A DNA stretch of 64,000 bases from Augochlora pura (GCF_028453695.1 NC_135774.1:18848001-18912000), one strand, 5' to 3'. Numbered from the stretch's first letter, positions 1 through 11,475 are shown. Program-made: numbers and translations. Notes: a model not told the origin generated them from the sequence alone.

Positions 1-1110
1 TAAAGAGATGCCGCTTGACCAAGGAAAGAGATTATTATGCCTCTCATATGCCTTGAAAAATAAAATATCACAATCATGGGACGCAAACGGGAAACAATAG
101 CCCCTTGGACTATCTTAATACCCCAAATTGATATAGATTTACCTGACTCTACGAAGGATACAAGAAGTAGTCAAGAACACATCATCAAATTTTTAGAACT
201 CAGTAACAATAAATATCTCCACCATAATAAACTGTGGCTCAAAATGACGCCTCGAAATTAGATCATGGAGTAGGTTACGCCATCTTCATGGGAAATGAGA
301 CATTTAAACATCGTCTTGCTAACCAAGCTTCTATTTTCTCTGCTGAAGCCTGCGCAATATATGACGCCCTAAAACTAATCCAGGTTAACAACTCCCAAAA
401 TTGTTTTATTTACTCGGATTCTATGAGCGTCATCCAAACATTACTTAACCCCCTTGAAAAAGAAAAAAGTAAACTAATTAAAAACATTCTAATGCTATAC
501 ACTGATCTCACTTAGCTAAACAAAAATATAACTATAGCATGGGTACCTTCCTACCAAGGAATAAGTGGGAACGAAAAAGCAGACTCCAGTCCTAAGGAAG
601 CAACAACTCTCCCGCTAAACGAAGTAAACCCCCCTATCCCCCATCTGGAGCTCATCAATCACTTCAAGAATATCGTTAGAATGCAGTGGAATCAGACCTG
701 GGTTCCTCTATTCCCCACCTCTAAAAGAACAAAAATCCATAATATGGTTAAAGACTTGATGCAAGAAATTCCTACCAATGATCTGAACAGGAAGAAGAGG
801 ATGATAATGTCTCGTCTAAGGACCGGTCATACCAGAATTACACATGAACATTTACTGACAAAAACGGAACCACTAGCCTGCAACAGCTGTGTCGTACTCA
901 AATCACTGTTCACCACCTGCTATATGATTGCAGAAGATTTGAAGCTTCTAAAAGGAAATATAAAATTAACTCCCACACGGCACTGACTTCGGAAAAGAAC
1001 ATCAAAACTACCTTGGAATATCTATCTGACTCCAACCTCGCCACCAAAATCTAATTCATTCATGAATCCCGCCGCTAATGACCCTGATGTCGATGCGACG
1101 TTAAAACCTT
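1..1110 (+). pseudogene. non-LTR retrotransposon 3' end: RNase H and C-terminal cysteine region, broken
   Basis: This is the 3' third of the second ORF of a LINE (Jockey/I-like), cut by the window edge. Bases 76-230 in one frame give the linker before RNase H (PWTILIPQIDIDL). A frameshift near 246 moves the reading to the frame that runs 234-515. That segment has RNase H landmarks: GVGYAIF, then SAEACAIYDAL, then the YSDSMSV segment with a catalytic aspartate. A further break follows, and AWVPSYQGISGNEKADS (about 535-590) is the conserved WVPSHxGIxGNExAD block. At 681-986 the pattern SRLRTGHTRITHEHLL plus CNSC matches the post-RNase-H region of many insect LINEs. The 3' UTR (about 1040-1110) ends in a short A-run after GCTAATGACC. 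Several stops and frameshifts show it is dead. RNase H would degrade the RNA strand during target-primed reverse transcription. Clade assignment is from memory of the family. Confidence 0.85.
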
Positions 1111-2070
1111 ACTAAAAAAAAATTCCTTTCCCTTCCATGAAATTAGTGCGACCAAGAAAATTCTAACCCTTGTAATTGTAAAGAGGGGGTAAAGTAAAAT
1201 GCTCGTTTAGAATGAATTGTGCACGGAACCGCACGTCTCATATCGGTGAGAAGCGTTCGAAAGGCCGCGCGTTGATTAATAATGAATAAAAGGACCGAAT
1301 CACGACTTCCCGATGCAGTCGGCGGTCCTCATAAAAATTTCATTCAAGCAGACAACTCACCGCGCGCATCAATAAGATAGAGGGATGTTCTTGTACGATA
1401 AATCCGAGTGTTTCGTGTCGGCGGAACGTGGCCTAGGACTAGAAGGGAATCGTCAAGAGGATTGTGCGAGACGTAGGTGCATCGCCGGGTGAAGTTGGCA
1501 GGATAACGGTGTGCAACGACGGCGGGTGGCAGAGGGCCGCGAGAAGTTCTTGACGTCTGAGCGAGGATCCTTTCGTCCTTTCGCAAATCCAATTCGACGA
1601 GTCGCGTGCGTAACCTGCACCGCGTCGCAACGCGTCGCGCCGAGGAAATAAATCCGGTGACGAGTGTCTGAAGCAGGAGCCGTGTTTAGAACAGCCCCGG
1701 AACGTACCCGAAACGTGTGAAAAGGCATTTATTGTCGTTAACCTAGGACTAGGATGAAAGAGAGAGCCCCGACTTCCCTGCTGGCAAATAATTTGTCGGA
1801 AGCCTGCCGGCGACAGGGCTCGCCTTAGGCGCCGAATCATTGTTGGTTTTCCCGAAACGTCTAAAGAAAACTCATTCCAACGAATAATCTGTTCACACTG
1901 TCATTCATGGTTGATTTGTACTTTTATTTCTTTGGGGAGTTGTTTATTCAGATCATAGTGAAGGACTTTATAAGCTGAATCGATGTTGATTGGTACGTAT
2001 GAAGTGAACGAGGTGTTTATTGGGAACAATGGACAGAATTATTGATGACAATTTTTCTAGTATTTGTTAG
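1111..2070. other. intronic stretch with a GC-rich island, no gene seen
   Basis: A GC-rich island of about 650 bases (1200-1850) sits in otherwise AT-rich DNA. Overlapping open frames occur on the minus strand but are arginine-, serine- and histidine-rich with no domain. They look like composition-driven frames rather than genes. Confidence 0.5.
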
Positions 2071-2073
2071 ATT

Positions 2074-2260
2074 TCTATTAGGTCTATCGCAAAGTTCTGT
2101 TTGCGAATTGAAAGAAGATAATACATTTCTCATACATTTAATAATATTTATTATACAATTTAATTTCGTTACCTATTATTTCTAGCCAGCGCGATGGCAA
2201 TATATAAATAACTTTATGAAAGTGATGTAAGTGTTATGTTACTTTTATGAAAGTGTACTT
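2074..2260 (+). repeat. mariner-end-like repeat, copy 1
   Basis: The start TTAGGTCTATCG and the following 'AAGTTCTGTTTG' match a second copy at 51194. Both copies also share a later block with GCCAG(C/T)G(C/T)GATGGC. The terminal motif resembles mariner-type ends. No transposase sequence remains between or beside the copies. Confidence 0.45.
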
Positions 2261-2928
2261 AATTTTATTTACATCACACTTATATTATTTGTCTACATAT
2301 ACTTTATATCACTTAGAATTGCTTTAGCAGCATATTCGATTATAACACAGTGAAAATATATATATAGGATTTTATTAAATGGTATAGTTATAATCATAAT
2401 AATAATATAAATTTTCTTAGAATAATTTAAATTTTATGATGATGTGCCTAATTAAATTTCACCTGTATTTCATTTTCTTCATTTTCTTCCCGAACCATTA
2501 AGATCTGATTATTTGAACATTAATTAGAACTACTTAACTTATAAAGATTACTGTTTACGTTTTCACAGATACTTAATTTAGCTTTGTAAATTTAAAATTC
2601 TAATATGTCATAGGAATACATAAATTACAAACATTTGAGAAGTGTTTATAGAGACAACGTAACTGTTAAAAATTGAGGTTATGATTAAGTGCACACTCGC
2701 TTTAGGTATAGCGAATAAATCTCGCCTGAAATTAAAAAAATTATAATAGAAAGAATATAATAAAAAATATATAATATCAGATAAATAAACTGTCACAATT
2801 AAGAGGAAACCTGGAAAAATGTAATTTTCAAGGAGGAAGATAAAGTAGTGTTATCTTTAACTGTTATTAACTATTTCTAGCATTATTTGTTACAATTTAC
2901 ACATTACAAGGGGATATTGTACCTAAAT

Positions 2929-3030
2929 AGTATATTACTTATATTTGCTATATTATCAATAGTATATTACTTATATTTATGATACTATTAATAGTATATT
3001 ACTTTTCATATTTATTATATTATAAATAAT
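2929..3030. repeat. 32-bp AT-rich tandem repeat, about 3 copies
   Basis: The motif AGTATATTACTTATATTT recurs at about 2929, 2961 and 2993 with a 32-bp period. Divergence increases in the last copy. Confidence 0.75.
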
Positions 3031-5954
3031 ATGTCACTCTCAATATTTATTAACGAAAGAATAATTTTTGCAATTTTAGCACAAACCAACCAAACGCAAG
3101 GAAAGAGTAAATTAAATTGCGTACAGTTGTCAAGCATGGTAAAAGACGGAATTCGGTTGCATTCTATGGTGGCGCGCAGCGGGGTGAAAAAAATGGAGGA
3201 TTACATTTCATTCGAGCTAAGCGCGGAGAAAATTATTTTCTTGTTCAGTTCCGTTACGGCTTCTAATTTGGTTATTCTCTCCGCGAGGGAACTTCTCGTT
3301 TTTTCTTCGTACTCCCGATTCCCCCGCACCCCTTAAAACTGCAGCCGACTGAGCTGGCCTAATTATCACCGGTACCGTTCCGCAAGCGATAGGATGGGTT
3401 TCCTTAATCAACGACGGTTAATTAAAAACTCGTGGTAATCATCGACGAATTCCGGACGGCGAAACGAGCCGTCTATGATAAAAGGGGGGGCCCCTTGTAG
3501 GTGCGTCTATCGTTACCTCATTGTTTTTCCGTCCACAGTCGGCGACCGACTTCCTCTCAGCCGCGTACCTTCTCCATTTTGTTCTTCCCGCTTTTTATCG
3601 TGATGTAAAATGAGGACCGCTAAGATCTCAGACGTTTTTCGCTTCGTGTCCGTTCACGATTATTTCTTGCGGACCAGCTGTTGATAAAAAGGTTCTTTTT
3701 GGAATCCTAACGATAAAAATAAGGGTTAAACGATGGGAACGTGTATTAAAATGTGTTGCTGGATGTTGATATTTTAACGTATGTGTACAGCTATTTGTGT
3801 ACAACGATAAAAATAATTCGGTTTAACGTCGTCGTTGTGTTAAAAATATTGTGATGCAATGTTATTCGGATCGGTTGAAATTGTATTTTATGCTTACGAA
3901 ACTGATGATTCGGAATTTTATCGTAATTACTGGAATTTATTAATGGAACGAGAAAATTAAGCTTTCGACTGCGTAAATTTTCAGTGGTGAACATTTATAG
4001 AAGACGATATATTACATTAGAACTGATTTATTGTAGTTTATTTGATTTCGAAAGTCGGCTCAAAGCCGCCGAGCTTACAGATTGTTGAATTCGTCTTTAT
4101 TATTAATTTCGTCCTCAATATTAGAAGCGTATATAAAAAAACTTAATTATCTCGTTCTTTCAAAAAGAGCAAGATATAAGAGAATCAAATCTGTAAAATT
4201 CTACATATTTATTATTTTAACTCAATACTCGCTAGAGTTCTTTTAATAGGGCACAAATATATATTGAAATTTATAATACAAGGTTTTTTTATATTCACAA
4301 TAATTCGTCTGACTAATGTCCAAAAATGGAACGGCCAAAATTTTCAAAATTTAAATATAGATAATAATAGTAATAATAATAATAATGTTGAATTCACCTT
4401 AAGTAAGCTTAAAATAAAAACCCTATATACATATTTTGATAATTTTATTGATTTCTTCATTGCAGCGAATAATGCGTTAAATAGTAGTTATTATTGATCC
4501 ACCCGATGCAATAAATCAACTGCAAAATTTTATGTGAAATAACAGTTTATATTGTTATCTAGTTTCAACTGTTTCACTCTTTCAGATTGCACTAACTCAC
4601 TTTCACAATAAATACATAAAATCCGCAGACTAATAATATAATAATAATAACATTACATTTATAATAATAAAAAAATAATAATAACATTTTATAATATGAC
4701 AATATAAGATATAATAATACAGAGAATCATTTTACGAAGTCCGTCATTTGGCTGGCAAGTCGAACGAAAATGCACTGGATCAATCTTACGCATCGCGTGC
4801 GATCGGAAAATCGCGTCCGCCTGTAACCGCAGCCTAATGAAGCCGCGTTTGTAATTACCGCGACAATTGATCACAGCAAGAGAGAAAGAGAGAGAGAGAG
4901 AGAGAATCGAGACAGCAGACAGAGCGAAGTCCCGATGAACTGCTCGGGGTCGCGAACCGCGTGGCGGAGGAGTTCATAGTATCTTGAAGAGGGGAACTTG
5001 CACGAGCATGAACGAAAACATTCATTAAGCTGGTCTGGCGTCTCTCGTTGAAAATGCCTGCGTCTGGTCGTCACCGCGAAACGACCAAGAAAACAGTGAA
5101 ATTCGTTTAAACGCCCTTTCACAAGGCCGTCCCGGGGTCTGATCGATGCGATTGCACTTCGAACGAGAGCGTCGACCAGATACGAGTGGTTTCGGTGAGC
5201 GCGCGAGTCGTGAAACACAATCAACGACACTTGGCCCGGGATCGATCGAGAGGACCGGCCGTGTGGACAAGAGACTGTGGAGGCTCGTTAGAGGCTCGGC
5301 TACGGCCAAAGGAACGGAAAAAGGCGACTCTGGCACCTGGACCGCTTAAAAGTGCCACTCGGACCGTAATTACCGGTAATTATTATCTCTGGATTACGTC
5401 TACGCGACGGAACCCGCCGACCATCGATTCAATCGACGGAATGCTCACGGTCCGATCAACCGCACGCCACAGTCCCGGCGATTGGTTGCCGCTTGCAAAT
5501 GAAGATATCCGTTTCTACGATTTGATATCTGCTTCTATGAAATAGGATGGTGAATATTCTTTTGACATGAGAACCACGTGACTTAATATTTTGCCGACCG
5601 GTCATTCGGTTGTAAACGTTTTTATATTTTCATTCGCATTCGCATTAAGGAATACTTATTTTATTCCTTTGCGAAAGGTACCTAATATTTAAATAATTAT
5701 ATAGTAATACATCGATATTAGATAGCAATTTATTAGTTTCCTTGACAACCGATTTACAAGCTAATGGTTGGGATAATAAGACGAATTATGGACCGGTAAA
5801 ATTTGACAACGCAAAAAAAAGTGAGAAATTAGGAAAGACATGGTCGATATTTTTCGAAGTAAAGTTTTGTTGTATATTTTAGTTTTGTAACGTTTTGACA
5901 TCAAAAAATTCTATTATCTAAAAATTTCACTCAAGTTCTCTAATATATGATAAT
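3031..5954. other. intronic stretch: microsatellites and a GC-rich island, no gene seen
   Basis: AT-rich sequence with an AAT/AGT microsatellite near 4362-4387, a (GA)n tract at 4879-4907 and a GC-rich island at 4890-5500. The island has open frames on both strands that overlap one another and carry no recognisable domain. A smaller island with a run of seven Gs followed by CCCC lies near 3484-3496. No splice-bounded coding segment was recognised. Confidence 0.5.
4879..4907. repeat. (GA)n microsatellite
   Basis: An almost pure purine GA tract lies at the border of a GC-rich island. In insects such tracts can bind GAGA-type factors, but nothing here shows that it does. Confidence 0.8.
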
Positions 5955-5959
5955 GTATG

Positions 5960-6582
5960 TGTTGTATACGCGTTTGATCTGGATCCGGTTTGTAAGGCCG
6001 GATTTGTTTATACACGCTTGGTGCAATGCCGTATTAATAGATGTATGTTTGTTTTATATACACTTTATTTACACTGTACAAATATACTAGTTACGATGTT
6101 TGATGGTGTTTTACTACGTTTACGTTTGGATGTGTTAGGTATGAATGTTAGCTGTGATCTTAGTTTGATGCGTTATGTATGAATGATTACTGCGTTCTGT
6201 CTCTCGTTTGTCGTGTTCTGTCTGTTGTCACCTCGGTGTTTCGTTAATTGGTGGAGGAAATGAAATGTTTTCGATTGGAGGTGGGTGTGTCGCAGGGAAC
6301 TTGGAATGAGGAGTGGGAAATTTGGTAGGAACTTCGTGTTTGCATCGTCTTCTTTGTTAAAGTAAAATTATGAAAGTTTGTCCGTGTAACGGTACCGTGG
6401 GTCTGTCACACGTGTTGTCCGGTCGTCGAGTCGAGTTTCGGTAAGTACGGTGGTCGTAAAGTAATTGCGTTAGTCGTCGTTCGTCGGATTTTGCCTATTG
6501 TCGATTGATTCGTATGTTTATGGCTTAATAACTAAAGAGGGACGGCTAGGCACTTTCGACCATCGGTGTTGCCGTCGCAACA
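5960..6582 (-). mobile_element. solo LTR, 623 bp (BEL/Gypsy-type), family A copy 1
   Basis: The segment begins TGTTGTATACG and ends GTCGCAACA, so it has short inverted termini TGTTG/CAACA. It is flanked by a perfect 5-bp target duplication GTATG (5955-5959 and 6583-6587). A second copy at 55962-56600 has the same ends but a different duplication, which proves the boundaries. On the minus strand an AATAAA signal (plus-strand TTTATT at 6064-6069) lies about 105 nt before the minus-strand 3' end, so the element probably reads right to left. No internal retroviral-type ORFs remain; recombination between two LTRs would leave this structure. TGTT...AACA ends with a 5-bp duplication fit BEL/Pao best, but Gypsy is possible. 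Confidence 0.9.
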
Positions 6583-6587
6583 GTATG

Positions 6588-7042
6588 TAAACAATACAGT
6601 GTTTAAATAATAGAACATTTGGCCAGGATGTTGTAAAAAAAATTTCTGATAACGGCGTCTCTATTGCATATATCGCTGCTCTAATTTAATACTAAAATAT
6701 GTTTAAATAATGGAGTTTAAGTAAAAAGTCATACAAAGTTTTATTTTCCCATTACTGAATTGGTTTTCGAAAATAGTAAAATATTATTTTCAGTCTATCT
6801 CGTATATTGATTAATGATTGTTCCTTGTACATTTAAGAATATGTCAGTTTTCATTTTCTTTGTCTTTTTCTGCAATGTTTTATCTTATTTATTATTTATT
6901 TACTTATATTTATATATTTTGTAGTCACCTCCGAGCAACTGATGTAAGCCCGAGGGAACATGGTCGGTTAAATAAATATTATAGTATCCAGATAATACTT
7001 TTCAGTATGGAATAGTAGAATATCTTAGAATCATGTTCTTTT
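6588..7042. other. AT-rich intronic stretch, no gene seen
   Basis: Low-complexity AT-rich sequence between a solo LTR and a piggyBac remnant. A short segment near 6925-6970 is less AT-rich but has no recognisable content. Confidence 0.5.
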
Positions 7043-7550
7043 TTAACCCTTTGTATTCCTATGTCGAGTGTGACTCGACATTATTTCATGTCCAAATAAA
7101 TAGATGTCGTGCACACGTTACCGACGCTCTTGCCGAACCGGTTTATTGTTATTAATATTATTCGATCGCTTAGATGGAAAGCCTCATTTCATTTACGTAT
7201 ATCCCGAAGGAAAACGCAAAGACTGTGCAGTTTGCTCAAATAGAAAAATACCTGGAAGGTATTTCAGGTAGGAAATTACAGGAAGAAGAGAAACCACCTA
7301 TTTTTGTGAAACTTGCGAAAGAAAGCCAGGATTGCATCCTGGAAATTGTTCCAAAAAATATCATACTCTTGAAAATTTCAAAATATGACAATAGTGTAAA
7401 TAAAACCGGTGTTTAAGTGAATTCGTTTCATTCTTTATTTATTTAAGTTGCCTTATTTTTTAGTTAAAATAAGTATCAAATAAAATACTTGAAAGTGTTA
7501 AGAGCTGCTGTTATCGAAATTCAAATAAAATTCGGAGTGCGAAAAGTTAA
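7043..7550 (+). mobile_element. internally deleted piggyBac-like element
   Basis: The segment starts TTAACCCTTTGTATTCC and ends GGAGTGCGAAAAGTTAA. TTAA, the invariant piggyBac target site, lies at both ends (7043-7046 and 7547-7550). The terminal inverted repeats match at roughly 9 of 13 bases after TTAA. Inside lies the C-terminal part of a piggyBac transposase. At about 508 bp it has lost most of the roughly 2-kb coding region. The ends resemble those of the MITEs at 7955-8145 and 40471-40696, so this could be a relic of the element that mobilised them. Confidence 0.75.
7212..7394 (+). pseudogene. piggyBac transposase C-terminal cysteine-rich domain, fragment
   Basis: The frame starting at 7212 gives KRKDCAVCSNRKIPGR. 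After a short disrupted stretch (about 7260-7297) that needs a frame change, YFCETCERKPGLHPGNC and KKYHTLENF follow, then a stop near 7388. This is the C-x2-C ... C-x2-C ... H ... C ... H zinc-binding arrangement at the C-terminus of piggyBac transposases, which in known members binds the element ends. The DDD catalytic core is absent. The domain is close to its element's right TTAA end, as expected for this family. It cannot be functional. An overlapping 80-residue frame from 7174 is only its shadow. Confidence 0.75.
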
Positions 7551-7954
7551 ATGTGTATGCACTGAATATGAACGGCGACGTATCAGCAAATAATAACACT
7601 CGTTGTCCCTCACATTGGGGCAAACGTAACTTACGTCAGTATGATTCTAACCCACATAGAAAATCCACCAGTAAATGCAGTGTATTTAGAGGGTTAAGAC
7701 CACATTCATATTCCAAGACCATGTTATCACAGTATCTAATCATTAATTGAAATGTTCAAACATTTCAATTAACGTCTAAAGATAGAGTAACGTGTCCAGG
7801 GGGGAGTACTTTCAAAAATGTATCGAAATGAATAGGTAAATACAATTATAAATTAATGGTAAGCAGGTTCTGTTATACATATATGTTCGTTTATACATAT
7901 ATATTCGTTAAAAAGATCGACCGTTCACTGTGTTAAGTGAACCTTTGCTCTGTT
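7551..7954. other. short intronic stretch with a perfect small palindrome
   Basis: It contains an inverted repeat at about 7741-7770 (TTAATTGAAATGTT, two bases, then its complement). The arms are 14 bp and perfect. No gene was recognised. Confidence 0.5.
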
Positions 7955-8145
7955 TTAACCCTTTGAAAAATTGTTAAGAGCCTGTCAACTATTGCACGAG
8001 TCGCAAAATTCGATTCTGTAATGTGTAAAATGCTTATGTTATTATAAAAGGTTACGATTAAAAGGTTATGTAAAATGGAAACGCTGTAAGTTTGCGAAAA
8101 TATTTTGGATCTCGTGTTAAAATGGCTCCGACCGCAAAGGATTAA
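7955..8145. mobile_element. piggyBac-type MITE, 191 bp
   Basis: Starts TTAACCCTTTG and ends CCGCAAAGGATTAA, with TTAA at both borders (7955-7958, 8142-8145). The right end AAAATGGCTCCGACCGCAAAGG closely matches that of the 40471-40696 element (AAAATGGTTCCGAGTGCAAAGG), so the two are one family. It has no coding capacity and would depend on a piggyBac transposase supplied in trans. Confidence 0.75.
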
Positions 8146-8331
8146 TCTTTGGCTATAACTTTGAGTTATAGGTGTCTAACAGTAGGAGCGATGTACGTTA
8201 AATTAACTCCGTGTCACTACGGTAGTAATGAATTGGCGGCAAATTGATTTTATACAATAGTGGTGATTTGAATTGACTCTGTTTCAATGAATGGAAACTT
8301 AACTCAAATCGAGACTTTATCGCCAATGGCA

Positions 8332-8445
8332 CCACTATTGACACGGAGTCAATGTGACATCATGTCACCATTATTGACACGGAGTCAATGTGACATCATG
8401 TCACCATTATTGATACAGGTCAATTTGACGTTATGTTAGCAGTGT
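8332..8445. repeat. 36-bp tandem repeat, 3 copies
   Basis: The unit TTGACACGGAGTCAATGTGA plus 16 bases recurs at about 8338, 8374 and 8410. The first two copies are nearly identical and the third is diverged. Each unit holds short inverted pairs (TTGAC/GTCAA and TGACATCATGTCA), so single units can fold. Confidence 0.85.
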
Positions 8446-10094
8446 TGATATTAAAACAATGATCATCACTCGAAAGTTAAATGAATGAAACACGATAGTC
8501 GGTAATAAAAAACAGGAGGAGTCCTATGATATGAACTACCTAATAAGGCGAACACAAGTATGATACATTTATTCTGTTCCTTCAAAATTTGTATAAAAAA
8601 ATGTTCCTTTCCGTAGTTGTATTTTCCAAGGCACTTTTATTTGATATCCGCTTTTGTATAAAAGCATGACGACAGACGTCAATTATCGAAGAATCTCCAG
8701 CAACTCTTCCTGTCTTCGAGTCCAAGTTGACCCAAAGGTTGTAGGGCGAGAGGTAATCGACGCAAATCGATGGATGCTAACCTTTTAAGTTATGAGACTG
8801 TAAAACTGTGATGGATGCTGCCGAATCAGCGTAAAAGGCACCCTTGAACGAAATTAAACGGTCGTCCGATAGTTGACTCAGAAAATACATTCTGTGCCAA
8901 GTTCTCACTCCAAGCATCGACTAAGAGAATCAAGATCACCTTTTGCTACTAGTTTTGCTACTCGTCGACATACGTTACGTAGAATTTTCTCAGATCTTTC
9001 AACTGAATATTTTAACAACGACTAATTCTTTATAGAAAAGTTCGTAGCGAATTTTTTAATCTATGCAGACTATGAACAGTTTATGTTTTAGTCAATTTTT
9101 TCATTTAATCGTGGGCAAAAGTTTGGAAAATATCCTGTGTATATCATTGCAACTGGAACACGATGCGTCGATTTTTTTTGATTTTTTTCATTAGAAGCAG
9201 TAGCGATAGCTACATACTATAGAACGTTTTACTCTATAGTGCTGTTTAAGTCTAAGAAATGTTGATTAATTTTTGCCATCTAATTGCATGATTTTTTAAC
9301 TGTGCTGCTTTGTTACAAAACATTTTTGTCACCGAAAGCTCGCAATGTACTATTTACTTTAAAATGTTTTCGAGGCGTTGAAACTTTTTCTGAAATTTTG
9401 ATATTTAAATCGTATGCAAACATATCACAAAATGTTATACACTGACACGAACGTTTTTGAGAAATGATATATGATTTTGAGAAATGATACACTGACACGA
9501 CTTATAATCTAAAAAATTGTATAAGAAAAAGTGCGGAATCGGTCATTTTGACCGACTTGGCAGGTTTAGTGTTAAAGAGGGTCCATTGTGAAGAAGCTGG
9601 CTGCGTAAAAAAATTCACCGGAATCATTTCAAGTTAGTCTCCTTGTTCGTTGGATTCAGCGAAGCTCGATACACAGCAACGCCCGAGCTGACGCTGTCCT
9701 CGGCGGCGGGTAGAGCTTTTCTTGTCGCGCGCAGGTGTGTCATAAAACCAGGTGTTCATTGTTCCACTCGAGGGTCTATTACCGTTAAATAATCGCGGCT
9801 GTTGGTGCGCGAGACCCGGGACAGGGACAAAAGCGTCGAAGTCGGGTTGATACCAGGCAAAAGATAAACGCGGAGAATGGGGTTGCCGGGGTGTTCACAT
9901 CGGCGAAGCGTTTCCTCGCGAGCGTTTTCCGCCTGTGTGTACGATGCCAATGGTGCAGCGAGCTCGATTTGAACATTTTCGTTTGCCGGATTTTACAGGA
10001 ACCCGCGCCGAAACAATACTAATTGATGGTTTCTTGCACACTTCGGCAACAAATTTACGAGCTCAGCACGTGGCGCACAACACTCGCGTGTCTG
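8446..10094. other. intronic stretch, possible end of another TTAA element
   Basis: Mostly AT-rich. At 9530-9575 the sequence GGTCATTTTGACC followed by GGCAGGTTTAGTGTTAA looks like the right end of a TTAA-flanked element, but a convincing left end was not found. A GC-richer segment (9640-9990) has open frames on both strands without domains. Confidence 0.4.
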
Positions 10095-10345
10095 TTAACC
10101 CCTTGCCGTACAATTTTCTTTACAATTGCTACAATTCGAATATTTTCGATCGCACTGATTTTTTAGAAGAAAAAGAAATTTTATATTTATTGTGTGCTCG
10201 CATGTATTTGAAAGTTTAAATATCGGTGACAAGTGAATAACATTTGATTCCTTGGTAAAGGAACGGATGAATATTTATACCTAACAGCTTGTTACTAGAA
10301 ATCTTCATCGCGAGTCTAACTCGTTAAAGTACGGCAAGGGGTTAA
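10095..10345. mobile_element. TTAA-flanked MITE, 251 bp, family B
   Basis: The left end TTAACCCCTTGCCGTAC and right end GTACGGCAAGGGGTTAA are perfect inverted repeats of 13 bp inside TTAA borders. The subterminal block GAGTCTAACTCGTTA is shared with partial copies ending at 20370 and 36290. A 94-residue frame overlapping it has no domain. Confidence 0.85.
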
Positions 10346-10599
10346 CTGTGTCTCCGTCGTAGGATTTACAATTTATTAAATTGTCAAATTGTCAAAGCTG
10401 TTACGTATTCTTTAAAGTACTAGATTCGTGTATAAAAATGTCGGATTTCCGTTGCACGTGAATGTTTGTCTCCCGGTTTTTGTTCTGTTAAGTTGATACT
10501 CTAAGACCATCGCTTCGTCCACGGAAAATATTAATTACAATTTGATGGAAGGTGACAGGAGTAATTCGCTACTCATTATCTTCGAACTAGGTTGACAAT

Positions 10600-11000
10600 T
10601 ACAGTCGAAAAGTACTGCCAATACATTGGATGAAATGCATGAAAAATTAAAAATTATACGGACATCACTTGTCAATCGGCATGGTCCAATACTTCTTCGC
10701 GACAACGCTCGACCGTATACGTTGTATAAAACAATTACGAAATTAAATTAATTGAAGTGTGAAATTTTGCAGCATTCAGCTTATTGTCCACATATTTCGC
10801 CACCCGAGTCTCACTTGTTTAAACATTTAGAACAGTTTTTACGGGATGAACGGTATAAAAATGAAGACAGTCTGAAGGATTCCATATCAGAGCTCGTTGA
10901 TTTTAAAGATCAGAATTTCTTTAAGACAGGCATCTATGCATTCGAACCTCGTTAGGAGGGTGTATTGAGACAAATGGAGCATATTTCAATTAAATAAACG
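10600..11000 (+). pseudogene. mariner transposase C-terminal half, broken
   Basis: A mariner (DD34D) transposase remnant. SLVNRHGPILLRDNARPYT is read at about 10668-10725 and holds the second catalytic aspartate (DNARP). A shift and a stop follow. At 10752-10954 the frame gives HSAYCPHISPPESHLFKHL and then FFKTGIYAFEP, matching the HPPYSPDLAPSDYHLFRSL region and the C-terminus. The third catalytic aspartate of SPDL is not visible. Another shift leads to GCIETNGAYFN and a stop near 10997, the usual mariner C-terminus. The N-terminal helix-turn-helix half is missing and no terminal repeats are seen. It is dead. Confidence 0.85.
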
Positions 11001-11021
11001 GCTCTTGAAAAAATATATGCA

Positions 11022-11085
11022 GTTTATCTCGTTGGAAAAAGTATATTGAAGCAAATGGATACAGTTTTATATACACTTAAAAATC
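11022..11085 (+). pseudogene. second mariner C-terminal tail
   Basis: In one frame the sequence reads RWKKYIEANGYSFIYT and then a stop, the canonical mariner tail (RWxKCIExNGxYF). It lies just after the tail of the preceding copy. It is either a tandemly duplicated end or the trace of a second insertion. Confidence 0.5.
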
Positions 11086-11340
11086 CGACATTGCATATGC
11101 ACCAATTAATATATCGACATTTACCAATCTTATATCAATTAGTGGATGGATGCAAAATGGAAAATGTTTAATTAAACATACGCAATTGTGTAATTAAATA
11201 ATAAATCCAGTTTTTGATGTTGGCCGCAATAAAGAATGATTTTCTCCATAAATTCAACTTAGTCAGTTGTGTAGGACTCACTCTGTCAACGTCGTTTTAG
11301 TTTCAAAAAAGATTGTATATTCTAATAATTTTTATATTAT
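11086..11340. other. AT-rich intronic stretch
   Basis: No repeat ends, coding segment or RNA gene was recognised here. Confidence 0.4.
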
Positions 11341-11475
11341 TAATATTATACGTAATAATGTTAACATTATTATGATGTCTGCGATATTAATATTATACGT
11401 AATAATGTTAACATTATTATGATGTCTGCGATATTAATATTATACGTAATAATGTTAATATTATTACGATGTCTG
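11341..11475. repeat. 47-bp tandem repeat with internal perfect palindrome, 3 copies
   Basis: CGTAATAATG recurs at 11351, 11398 and 11445, an exact 47-bp period. The first two units contain AATAATGTTAACATTATT, an 18-bp perfect palindrome; the third has a single change in it. Units end GATGTCTG. Confidence 0.9.
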
